From assembly GCA_045576635.1 (NCBI GenBank), contig JAZNGT010000010.1, forward strand, positions 1 to 35,367: a stretch of 35,367 nucleotides of DNA, written 5' to 3'. Position 1 is the first letter of the stretch. The number at the start of each line of letters is the position of its first letter. Source of the DNA: Congzhengia sp045576635 (lineage in GTDB: Bacteria > Bacillota > Clostridia > UBA1381 > UBA9506). The notes under the pieces were generated by a model. The model was not told the DNA's origin, did not search any database, and saw only the letters and a program-made list of their open reading frames with translations. Positions 7,875-14,837 of the stretch are shown piece by piece. Both the position numbers and the translations under genes were made by a program.

Positions 7875-8132
7875 TCAGAGATGCGCCTTTAAAAACTGTT
7901 CGAGCGCATCTTTTGCCTGCACTTCGTCTTCGCCCGAGAGTGCAACCGTAATTTCATCCCCCGATTTCACACCGAGTCCCATCACGCCAAACAATCGCTT
8001 TGCATCTGCCGATTTTTCACCTTTACGGATTGTGATTTCCGATGAAAATCCAGATGCGGCTTTTACAAGCATTCCCGCAGGACGTGCATGGATGCCGTTT
8101 GCATCCGTAATTTTATATTGTATTGTTTGCAT
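7875..8132 (-). CDS. ptsH: HPr phosphocarrier protein lacking Ser46
   Basis: An 85-residue HPr. The PTS phosphorylation site is intact: GIHARPA with His15. The second segment reads DAKRLFGVMGLGV, where typical Gram-positive HPr has LKSIMGVMSLG. Counting from Met1, position 46 is Arg instead of the Ser that HPr kinase phosphorylates. So this protein should carry phosphate in transport but should not form P-Ser-HPr, the usual CcpA co-repressor. AAGGAAAGGATG precedes the ATG. It is first in a two-gene ptsH-ptsI operon. Identity is certain; the regulatory consequence is inferred from residue 46. Confidence 0.96.
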   Translation of the reverse strand: MQTIQYKITDANGIHARPAGMLVKAASGFSSEITIRKGEKSADAKRLFGVMGLGVKSGDEITVALSGEDEVQAKDALEQFLKAHL

Positions 8133-8156
8133 AAAAACATCCTTTCCTTATGTCTT

Positions 8157-8170
8157 AAAAAACGTTTTTT
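8157..8170. repeat. Perfect AT-rich palindrome in the ptsH leader
   Basis: A(6)CGT(6)-type palindrome centred on CG at 8163-8164, 25 bases before the ptsH start and downstream of its likely promoter. It could be an operator or a chance A/T run. Confidence 0.35.
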
Positions 8171-8201
8171 TATTAAATGGATACGTTTATTATGTCCTGA
8201 A

Positions 8202-8229
8202 ACTATATCGCTTCATTCAAATATTTCAA
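8202..8229 (-). promoter_or_regulatory. Probable ptsHI promoter
   Basis: On the minus strand: TTGAAA (8229-8224), a 16-base spacer, and TATAGT (8207-8202), about 70 bases before ptsH. It lies just after the terminator of the pyr operon. Confidence 0.5.
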
Positions 8230-8230
8230 A

Positions 8231-8258
8231 AAAATAAAGCCCGCAAATTGCGGGCTTT
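8231..8258 (-). terminator. Terminator of the pyr operon
   Basis: The stem AAAGCCCGCAA / TTGCGGGCTTT (8236-8258) is followed on the minus strand by TTTATTTTTTT. It lies 7 bases beyond the parvulin stop codon. Confidence 0.9.
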
Positions 8259-8264
8259 TTCGTT

Positions 8265-9008
8265 TTAGAGTTTATCAACGGGATATAAAATTTTAAGCTG
8301 ATTGATTTTGCTGTTTAACGCTTTCTGGCGTTTTTCAGTCAGCACCATGTTCTTTATCTGATCCTTGATTTCATCAAACGGAAAACTTGATGCTTCTTTT
8401 TTGTCTGTAAGTTTGATTAAGTGATAGCCAAACTGCGTTTTAACGGGACCGCGAAGTTCGCCTACTTCCATTGAAAATACGGCTTCATCAAATTCAGGAA
8501 CCATCTGTCCTTTTGTAAATTCTCCCAAAGCACCACCGTTTTGAGATGACGGGCAGGAACTATCTTTTCTTGCCGCATCTTCAAAACTTACCGCACCTTT
8601 TTCGATTTCTGCTTTGATTTCGTTTGCTTTGTCTTCACTGTCAACCAAAATATGACTTGCACTTACGGTTTCGCCGCGCTCAAATTTTTCTGTGTTTTCG
8701 TCGTAATAGGTTTTTGCATCCTCATCGGTTACGGTAACGTTTTCAATCGCTTTTTGCACAGTGAAATTTGCAAGCATTTCGTTCTTTACTTTTTCGAGTT
8801 CTGCTTTAAATTCTGCATTGTGCTCCAAAAGGTTCTTTTTGGCATCCAATAAAAGCAATTTTTTGTTGATTACCTGCTCCAAAAGCGCTGCTCTTCCCTG
8901 CGGATTATCATAATTCTGGCCACGCTGTGCGTATGCCGCTACCATTTCGTCAATTTCAAATTCGTAAACCGGATTTCCGCCTACGTTTGCTACAATTTTG
9001 TTATTCAT
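8265..9008 (-). CDS. Parvulin-type peptidyl-prolyl isomerase (PpiC/SurA-like)
   Basis: A 247-residue protein. The N-terminal part is helical and SurA-like (about 1-105). A parvulin domain at about 113-201 follows, with SASHILV, a Gly-rich SSQNGGALGEFTKGQMVPEFDEAVF stretch and the closing FGYHLIKL. A charged C-terminal helix ends it. The protein catalyses cis-trans isomerisation of prolyl bonds or acts as a chaperone. No signal peptide or lipobox is visible, so it is predicted to be cytoplasmic, unlike PrsA. It starts 26 bases after pyrI with a GGAGAG ribosome site and shares the operon terminator, so it appears to be the last gene of the pyrimidine operon. That placement is unusual and its meaning is unknown. 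Confidence 0.92.
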   Translation of the reverse strand: MNNKIVANVGGNPVYEFEIDEMVAAYAQRGQNYDNPQGRAALLEQVINKKLLLLDAKKNLLEHNAEFKAELEKVKNEMLANFTVQKAIENVTVTDEDAKTYYDENTEKFERGETVSASHILVDSEDKANEIKAEIEKGAVSFEDAARKDSSCPSSQNGGALGEFTKGQMVPEFDEAVFSMEVGELRGPVKTQFGYHLIKLTDKKEASSFPFDEIKDQIKNMVLTEKRQKALNSKINQLKILYPVDKL

Positions 9009-9034
9009 TTTGTTCTCTCCTATTTTTTACTCGT

Positions 9035-9451
9035 TTAATTTCCTTTGCTTTCGCAGTAAATGCATCTGTAAATTCTCTTTTCGCGGTCTGTCAGTTTAAA
9101 CACATGCGGAAGTTCCTGCTCCGTTGTCGTAATGCAACGCGGATTTTTACACTGTATCACGTCCACAAGTTTTTCCGGAGTTTCTAAATGCTTGCGTTTA
9201 TAAAGTTTGCCGTCTTTTATGATATTTACAGTGATGTTTACGTCTAAGTATCCTAATGCATCTAAATCAATATCTATCTCTTCATCGATTTTGATGATAT
9301 CCTTTTTGCCCATTTTTTTGCTGTCTGCATTTTTAATGAGCGCAACCTGACATTCTAATTTGTCAAGTCCCAATACATGATAGACTTCCATTGCCTTGCC
9401 TGCCGTAATGTGGTCAAGCACGATGCCGTTTTTAATCTGACCGATAATCAT
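9035..9451 (-). CDS. pyrI: Aspartate carbamoyltransferase regulatory subunit
   Basis: A 138-residue regulatory subunit. The N-terminal nucleotide-binding domain (about 1-95) begins IIGQIKNGIVLDHITAGKA. The C-terminal zinc domain has Cys101-x4-Cys106 and Cys130-x2-Cys133, which hold the zinc needed to contact PyrB. In enteric bacteria PyrI makes ATCase sensitive to ATP and CTP/UTP; the same is likely here. Its ATG overlaps the pyrB stop by four bases (ATGA), indicating translational coupling. The presence of pyrI implies a class B (PyrB/PyrI) holoenzyme rather than the PyrI-free Bacillus type. Confidence 0.96.
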   Translation of the reverse strand: MIIGQIKNGIVLDHITAGKAMEVYHVLGLDKLECQVALIKNADSKKMGKKDIIKIDEEIDIDLDALGYLDVNITVNIIKDGKLYKRKHLETPEKLVDVIQCKNPRCITTTEQELPHVFKLTDREKRIYRCIYCESKGN

Positions 9452-10368
9452 GCTTTCGCCTCCCTAAGCAGTTTTAAAATCAGTGCCATACGGATGAATT
9501 TTCCATTCAGTACTTGTTTAAAGTAGCACGCACGTTTGTCTGCATCTACTTCTTTTGCAATTTCGTTTACTCTCGGAAGCGGATGCAATATGCACATATC
9601 CTCTTTTGCAGTTGCCAGTTTTTCCTTTGTTAAAATGTAACTGTCACGCAAACGAATGTAGTCCTGCTCGTTAAAGAAACGCTCTCTTTGCACACGCGTC
9701 ATATACAAAATGTCAAGTTCGGGCATCGCCTCTTCGAGTGATGTTGTTTCTTTGTAAGCCAAACCGTTTTTATCTAAAAAGTCTTCTTTTAGGTAGTCCG
9801 GGATTTTCAGTTCCTCCGGTGAAATCAAAACGAATTTTACGTCTTTGTATCGCGACATTGCTAAAAGCAAAGAATGTACGGTACGGCCAAACTTTAAATC
9901 ACCGCAAAGACCAATGGTAAGACCATCAAACCGTCCTTTTTCACGGTGTATGGTCAAAAGGTCGGTAAGCGTCTGTGTGGGGTGATTATGACCGCCGTCC
10001 CCGGCGTTGATAATAGGAACCAAACTCGACTGACATGCAACAACCGGCGCGCCTTCTTTTGGATGGCGCATCGCGATGATATCAGCGTACATACTCACCG
10101 TGCGGATGGTATCAGACACACTCTCGCCCTTTGCGGTAGAAGAACTCTGTGCCTCAGAAAAACCTAAAACGTTTCCGCCAAGTTCATACATTGCCGCCTC
10201 AAAACTGAGTCTTGTTCTTGTCGATGGCTCAAAAAACAATGTTGCAAGTTTTTTGCCGCGACATGCATCCTGATAGTTTTCAGGATGTGCGATAATATCT
10301 TCTGCATCTTGAATCAATGCATCTATTTCCGATTCAGAAAGTTCTAATATATCAATCAAATGTTTCAT
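9448..10368 (-). CDS. pyrB: Aspartate carbamoyltransferase catalytic subunit
   Basis: A 306-residue enzyme that joins carbamoyl phosphate and aspartate to give N-carbamoyl-aspartate, the committed step of UMP synthesis. The carbamoyl-phosphate loop is Ser49-Thr-Arg-Thr-Arg53 in FFEPSTRTRLSFEAAM. NAGDGGHNHPTQTLTDLLTI and the C-terminal HPLPRVNEIAKEVD (His-Pro-Leu-Pro) are also present. Length is typical. AAAGG lies 9 bases before the ATG. It follows pyrE by 40 bases and overlaps pyrI. No carbamoyl phosphate synthetase genes are in the window. Confidence 0.97.
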   Translation of the reverse strand: MKHLIDILELSESEIDALIQDAEDIIAHPENYQDACRGKKLATLFFEPSTRTRLSFEAAMYELGGNVLGFSEAQSSSTAKGESVSDTIRTVSMYADIIAMRHPKEGAPVVACQSSLVPIINAGDGGHNHPTQTLTDLLTIHREKGRFDGLTIGLCGDLKFGRTVHSLLLAMSRYKDVKFVLISPEELKIPDYLKEDFLDKNGLAYKETTSLEEAMPELDILYMTRVQRERFFNEQDYIRLRDSYILTKEKLATAKEDMCILHPLPRVNEIAKEVDADKRACYFKQVLNGKFIRMALILKLLREAKA

Positions 10369-10408
10369 AAAACTTAGCCTTTCTTTTGTTTTTTTCGGTT
10401 ACTGTTTT

Positions 10409-11038
10409 TTATTTAATCCAAGATTCGTCCGAGGGGTTATTGCGGAAAGCGATTAAGCGGTCAATGTCCTCCGGTTTAATATAACCGATTTTTGCTGCCA
10501 CCTGACACACCGCATCAAAATCGGTCAGGCTGTGATTGATTACGTTTGCTGCGTTTAAGCGGTCAATGCCCTTTTGCATGCCGTAAGTAAAGATGCTTAC
10601 AACACCAAGTACATTAGCGCCTGCCTCGCGGAGCGCATCAACTACTTCAATTACGCTGCCGCCTGTAGAAATCAAATCTTCCACAACAACAACTTTCTGT
10701 CCCGGAAGGAGTTTTCCTTCAATACGGTTTTGTCTGCCGTGGTCTTTGTTGCCCGAGCGAACATAGCCCATGGGAAGCCCCATTAAGTGTCCGCAAATTG
10801 CCGCATGCGCAATACCTGCCGTTGATGTTCCCATCAAAACCTCTGCCTCAGGGAAATGTGTTTTGATAAGTTCTGTAAGGCCGTTTTCTACGTCGTTTCT
10901 TACCTCAGGTGCGGTGAGTGTTAATCTGTTGTCACAGTAAACCGGACTTTTAATACCACTTGCCCATGTAAACGGTTCTTCAGGACGCAAAAACACCGCC
11001 TGAATTTTTAATAAGTCTTGTGCAATAAGTTCTTTCAT
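10409..11038 (-). CDS. pyrE: Orotate phosphoribosyltransferase
   Basis: A 209-residue type I phosphoribosyltransferase converting orotate and PRPP to OMP. The PRPP motif is at 116-128 (VVVVEDLISTGGS). The flexible loop region holds RSGNKDHGRQNRIEG (Lys and His for pyrophosphate release), and the N-terminal FTWASGIKSPVYCDNR binds orotate. It lies between pyrF (20 bases upstream) and pyrB in the operon, catalysing the step before PyrF. Confidence 0.96.
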   Translation of the reverse strand: MKELIAQDLLKIQAVFLRPEEPFTWASGIKSPVYCDNRLTLTAPEVRNDVENGLTELIKTHFPEAEVLMGTSTAGIAHAAICGHLMGLPMGYVRSGNKDHGRQNRIEGKLLPGQKVVVVEDLISTGGSVIEVVDALREAGANVLGVVSIFTYGMQKGIDRLNAANVINHSLTDFDAVCQVAAKIGYIKPEDIDRLIAFRNNPSDESWIK

Positions 11039-11058
11039 ATTCTCTTATCCTCTCTTTA

Positions 11059-11757
11059 TCAATCAACAAATTCTGCTACGCAACGTCTGTACGCTTTTAC
11101 AGGGTCTTCCGCCGCGGTAATTGGTCTTCCTACAACAATATAGTCAGAACCGATTTTCTTCGCCTGCTCGGGTGTCATAACTCTTACCTGGTCGCCGATT
11201 TCACCATCGGCAAAACGAACGCCGGGTGTTACGGTCAAAAAGTCTTTGCCGCAGTTTGTGTGCACTTTTTCAGCCTCTAAGGGCGAGCACACAACACCGT
11301 CAAGACCTGCTTTTTTGGCGTTTTCTGCATAGTGCATAACTACCTGGTCGATGGGCTTTTCGATTAACAAATCGCTCTCCATACGTTCCTGACTTGTGGA
11401 CGTAAGCTGTGTTACTGCGATAAGCAAAGGTCTTGTGCCGTCAGGTCTCGTTAATCCTTCTATCGCTGCTTCCATCATTGAGACAGTTCCTGCCGCGTGA
11501 AGATTGGTCATATCAACATCTAAATTCGATAACACTGCCATTGATTTTTTTACGGTATTCGGAATATCATGAAGTTTTAAATCCAAAAAGATTTTGTGAC
11601 CACGGCGTTTGATTTCACGGACAATTTCAGGTCCTGCACCGTAGAAAAGTTCCATACCGATTTTTACATACGGTTTTTCTTCTGTGAACTTGTCCAGAAA
11701 GGAAAGAACTTCGTCTTTACTCGGAAAGTCACAGGCAATGATTACGTCTTTACCCAT
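11059..11757 (-). CDS. pyrF: Orotidine 5'-phosphate decarboxylase
   Basis: A 232-residue TIM-barrel enzyme producing UMP from OMP. The catalytic Asp-Lys-x-x-Asp array is Asp59-Leu-Lys61-Leu-His-Asp64 in FLDLKLHDIPNT, with Lys33 earlier (VKIGMELFY). The C-terminal phosphate-binding DYIVVGRPIT is present. The start codon overlaps the pyrD stop by one base (TAATG), with AGGAGG 9 bases upstream inside pyrD, so translation is coupled. Confidence 0.97.
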   Translation of the reverse strand: MGKDVIIACDFPSKDEVLSFLDKFTEEKPYVKIGMELFYGAGPEIVREIKRRGHKIFLDLKLHDIPNTVKKSMAVLSNLDVDMTNLHAAGTVSMMEAAIEGLTRPDGTRPLLIAVTQLTSTSQERMESDLLIEKPIDQVVMHYAENAKKAGLDGVVCSPLEAEKVHTNCGKDFLTVTPGVRFADGEIGDQVRVMTPEQAKKIGSDYIVVGRPITAAEDPVKAYRRCVAEFVD

Positions 11758-12668
11758 TAGTGTGCGCCTCCTATAATATCTGTTAAAGCATGAATGCCAT
11801 ATTTTTGCATTGCTCTTGGCAACTCTTCGATGATGGTTTTACAGGCCGAAGGCTCAACCAAATTTGCCGCACCAACTTCTACTGCTGTTGCGCCTGCAAG
11901 CATCATTTCGATGACATCTTCCGCGGTAGAAACACCGCCCATTCCGATAATCGGAATTTTTACTGCCTCGTAGACCTGATACACCATACGAACTGCCACG
12001 GGGAAAATGGAAGGCCCTGAAAAACCGCCCATTTTATTTGCCAGAACCGTTTTTTTTGTTTTCAAATCAATCCGCATACCAAGCAGTGTATTGATTAAAC
12101 TGATGCCGTCTGCACCTGCATCTTCACACGCCTTTGCGATAGAAACAATGTCAGTTACATTGGGCGAAAGTTTCATATAAACCGGTTTTTTTGTTACGCT
12201 TTTTACTGCTTTTACAACTTCGGACACCGCTTTTTCCGATGTACCAAAACTCATGCCGCCATTATGTACATTGGGGCACGATACATTTACTTCAAGCCAG
12301 CCAACCTGCTCCTCTTTATCTAACTTTTCGCAGGTATATGCATAATCTTCGATAGAAAATCCGCTGACATTTGCCATTACTTTTTTAGAAAAACACGTTT
12401 TCAGTTTGGGGAGTTCTTCTTCTATTACCTTGTCCACACCGGGATTTTGAAGACCCACAGAATTTAACATTCCTGCTTCACATTCTGCAATTCTCGGGGT
12501 GGGGTTTCCAAACCGCGCTTCTTTTGTGGTACCTTTAAAGGAAAAAGTACCGAGCATATTAATATCATAAATATCTGCGAATTCATAGCCGTAACCGAAT
12601 GTGCCGCTGGCAGGAATCACGGGGTTTGAAAGTTCGATACCGCTTAACAATACCTTTGTGTCTACCAT
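11757..12668 (-). CDS. pyrD: Dihydroorotate dehydrogenase, class 1B catalytic subunit
   Basis: A 303-residue FMN barrel oxidising dihydroorotate to orotate. The catalytic base is Cys131 in EVNVSCPNVHNGG; Cys rather than Ser marks class 1. An adjacent pyrK shows it is class 1B, passing electrons to NAD+, as expected in an anaerobe. The C-terminal FMN phosphate region (GMGGVSTAEDVIEMMLAGATAVEVGAA) is intact. The start overlaps pyrK by 7 bases and has GGAGGAAATCAT upstream. Confidence 0.97.
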   Translation of the reverse strand: MVDTKVLLSGIELSNPVIPASGTFGYGYEFADIYDINMLGTFSFKGTTKEARFGNPTPRIAECEAGMLNSVGLQNPGVDKVIEEELPKLKTCFSKKVMANVSGFSIEDYAYTCEKLDKEEQVGWLEVNVSCPNVHNGGMSFGTSEKAVSEVVKAVKSVTKKPVYMKLSPNVTDIVSIAKACEDAGADGISLINTLLGMRIDLKTKKTVLANKMGGFSGPSIFPVAVRMVYQVYEAVKIPIIGMGGVSTAEDVIEMMLAGATAVEVGAANLVEPSACKTIIEELPRAMQKYGIHALTDIIGGAH

Positions 12669-13393
12669 ATGATTTCCTCCTTTAAAAGCACCGGACCGTC
12701 TTTACAGATACGCTTATTTCCGTATTTTGTTTTACAGGAGCAACCCATGCACGCGCCAAAACCGCAGCCCATACGCTCTTCAAAACTAAACTGACCGTCA
12801 GTTTTTGCGGCGCTGTAAACTGCTTTTAGCATCGGTTCGGGACCGCAGGTGTAAAAGTGAGTATACTCCAAATCTTTCATTGCATCTGTAACAAAGCCTT
12901 TTACGCCGTAACTTCCGTCAACGGTGGTTACAATCACCTTTGCGCCGAGTGCCGCAAAGTCATCTTTTAAGAAAATTTCTTCTTTTTTATTAAATCCTAA
13001 TATAACAGTCGGAACAATCCCTTTTTCAATAAAATGCTTGCAAAGTGCATAAAGCGGAGGAATACCTACACCGCCACCGATTAAAAGGGGCGCATTTCCG
13101 CCTTTTTCTTCTGTGTACCCGTTTCCGAGTCCTACTAAAACATCAATTTTTTCGCCGGGCTTCATAGCAGACATCTTTTCTGTTCCGCCGCCAACTACTT
13201 TATACACAAGCGTTAAAACGCCTTCTTTATAGTCGCATACGGAAATGGGACGTCTTAAATAAAAGCCGTTTATTTTCAAATTCACAAACTGACCGGAAGC
13301 CGTAATATGCGATGTATCTCCTAAAAGCTCCATTTTAAAAACGGATTCGGTAAGTTGTTCGTTTTTATCGATTGTAAAAATTACCTGATTCAT
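12662..13393 (-). CDS. pyrK: Dihydroorotate dehydrogenase electron transfer subunit
   Basis: A 243-residue FAD and [2Fe-2S] protein that links PyrD to NAD+. The FAD-binding motif is LRRPISVCDY (about 46-55). The NAD-binding GGGVGIPPL is at about 107-114, and the C-terminal cluster ligands are Cys210, Cys215, Cys218 and Cys230 (ERMGCGFGACMGCSC...RIC). It overlaps pyrC by four bases (ATGA) and pyrD by seven, so the PyrD-PyrK complex is made from coupled cistrons. Confidence 0.96.
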   Translation of the reverse strand: MNQVIFTIDKNEQLTESVFKMELLGDTSHITASGQFVNLKINGFYLRRPISVCDYKEGVLTLVYKVVGGGTEKMSAMKPGEKIDVLVGLGNGYTEEKGGNAPLLIGGGVGIPPLYALCKHFIEKGIVPTVILGFNKKEEIFLKDDFAALGAKVIVTTVDGSYGVKGFVTDAMKDLEYTHFYTCGPEPMLKAVYSAAKTDGQFSFEERMGCGFGACMGCSCKTKYGNKRICKDGPVLLKEEIIW

Positions 13394-14604
13394 TCTTTAA
13401 ACCTCCAAACAAGGTCTCCGCCAGAAAACGTTGCCATTGCCCTTCCAAACACTTTCATTCCGGCAAACGGCGTACTTTTTCCCATACTGTTAAAGTAAGA
13501 CGGGTCAATTTCATATTCTTCGTTTAAGTTAAACACCGCGACATCGCCTTTTTGAATCGGAAGCTTAAATCGCTTTCTTGGGTTTGTGCTCATAAGTTCA
13601 ATAAGACGAGCAAGAGAAATAATGCCGGGCTTTACAAGATGCGTATATAAAACGGGAAACGCTGTTTCAAGCCCTACTACTCCCATTAAACTTTTCTCTA
13701 ATCCTTTGGATTTTTCCTCAAAACTGTGAGGCGCGTGGTCTGTTGCAATCATATCAATTGTGCCGTCTATGATGCCCTCTATCAGCGCTTTTCTATCACG
13801 TTCTGCGCGAATCGGCGGATTCATTTTAAATCTACCGTCTTCCTGTAAATCCAAATCGTTAAAAACAAGGTAATGCGGTGCCGTCTCGCACGAAACATCA
13901 AGTCCCTCTTGTTTTGCCTTTCGGATTAAATCTACACTTTCTGCCGCAGAAATATGGCACACATGGTACTTTACGCCCGTTTTTCGCACCAGTTCTAAAT
14001 CGCGCTCAATTTGTTTGTACTCACTTTCGGAACAAATTCCTTTATGGTTATGTTCCTTTGCATATGCGCCGTCGTGAATATAACCACCCTTTAACAGTTC
14101 ATTTACTTCACAGTGGGCGCAGATGATTTTGCCGAGTTTTTTTGCTTTTTCCATCGCCGAAAGCATCATTGCATCATCCTGCACACCACTTCCGTCATCG
14201 GTAAAAGCAACTACGTCTTTATAGATTTCATCCATATCGGAAAGGCAAAGTCCCGCGCGTTCCTTTGTAATTGCGCCGTAAGGATACACATTTATTTTCG
14301 GATTTTTCCCGATGCTTTTTTGCTGCACCGAAAGATTGCCTTTACTGTCAGGGCACGGCATCAGATTCGGCATAGTGCAAACAGCGGTAAATCCGCCTGC
14401 TGCTGCCGCATTCATGCCGGTCTCTATGGTTTCTTTATAAGAAAAGCCGGGTTCGCGAAAGTGTACATGCACATCTGCAAACGCCGGAAATGCCACGCAA
14501 CCGTCAAGATTTAAAATCTCAACATCCACTTTTGCGGTACCGGAAATTACAGGGTTTTGCTCGCCGGTTTCAAACACCTCGACGCCTTTTAAAAAATAGG
14601 TCAC
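13390..14604 (-). CDS. pyrC: Dihydroorotase
   Basis: A 404-residue class I dihydroorotase cyclising carbamoyl-aspartate. Metal-binding His46 and His48 are in DVHVHFREPG. Later signatures include AHCE, a YHVCHIS strand and ATDHAPHSFEEKS, whose Asp is the catalytic base. The start is GTG at 14604 with AAAGGCGG 9 bases upstream; no ATG in frame gives a complete N-terminus. It is the first gene of the operon and follows a leader of about 180 bases with an intrinsic terminator, so the operon is probably controlled by attenuation. Confidence 0.96.
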   Translation of the reverse strand: MTYFLKGVEVFETGEQNPVISGTAKVDVEILNLDGCVAFPAFADVHVHFREPGFSYKETIETGMNAAAAGGFTAVCTMPNLMPCPDSKGNLSVQQKSIGKNPKINVYPYGAITKERAGLCLSDMDEIYKDVVAFTDDGSGVQDDAMMLSAMEKAKKLGKIICAHCEVNELLKGGYIHDGAYAKEHNHKGICSESEYKQIERDLELVRKTGVKYHVCHISAAESVDLIRKAKQEGLDVSCETAPHYLVFNDLDLQEDGRFKMNPPIRAERDRKALIEGIIDGTIDMIATDHAPHSFEEKSKGLEKSLMGVVGLETAFPVLYTHLVKPGIISLARLIELMSTNPRKRFKLPIQKGDVAVFNLNEEYEIDPSYFNSMGKSTPFAGMKVFGRAMATFSGGDLVWRFKE

Positions 14605-14657
14605 TTTCGTCTTCCGCCTTTCTGTTTTTTATGTGGTTTTTGTATCGTTCAATCTAA

Positions 14658-14688
14658 ATAAAAAGCCTTATCGATCCCGACAAGGCTT
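14658..14688 (-). terminator. Intrinsic terminator in the pyrC leader (attenuator)
   Basis: Read on the minus strand: AAGCCTT, then G-TCG, loop GGAT, CGA-T, AAGGCTT, followed by TTTTATTT. As RNA this is an 11-pair stem including one G-U pair. It lies about 54 bases before the pyrC start and roughly 95 bases after the predicted transcript start, between promoter and first gene, which is the layout of an attenuator. Confidence 0.85.
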
Positions 14689-14754
14689 GTAAGCGCATTA
14701 ACTCAGATACAAATGTTTCATCGTATCTTTCGAACTATATGTTAACCTTGTGGG
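14676..14754 (-). promoter_or_regulatory. Candidate antiterminator pairing in the pyr leader
   Basis: Leader RNA from 14754-14744 (CCCACAAGGUU) can pair with RNA from 14687-14676 (AGCCUUGUCGGG), giving 11 pairs with one bulged C and one G-U. This pairing uses the 5' arm of the terminator hairpin, so the two structures exclude each other. I see no PyrR-binding consensus or T-box motif, so the signal that chooses between them is unknown. Confidence 0.5.
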
Positions 14755-14788
14755 CACCTTGGCACCATCAAAAGATTTTACCATAGAA

Positions 14789-14817
14789 AGTATACCATAC
14801 AATTTGATTTCTGTCAA
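14789..14817 (-). promoter_or_regulatory. Promoter of the pyr operon
   Basis: On the minus strand: TTGACA (14817-14812), a 17-base spacer, and TATACT (14794-14789). It lies in the gap after feoB. Transcription should start near 14782, leaving a leader of about 178 bases before pyrC. Confidence 0.85.
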
Positions 14818-14837
14818 CAGATTTAGGCGATGTTTCT

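Noticed and set aside
1..8000. Bacterial microcompartment around the glycyl radical enzyme
   Set aside because: No shell protein, aldehyde dehydrogenase or phosphotransacylase gene is present near the enzyme.
14605..14790. PyrR-binding site or T-box in the pyr leader
   Set aside because: I looked for the PyrR loop consensus and for the T-box specifier/antiterminator motifs and found neither; the regulator remains unassigned.
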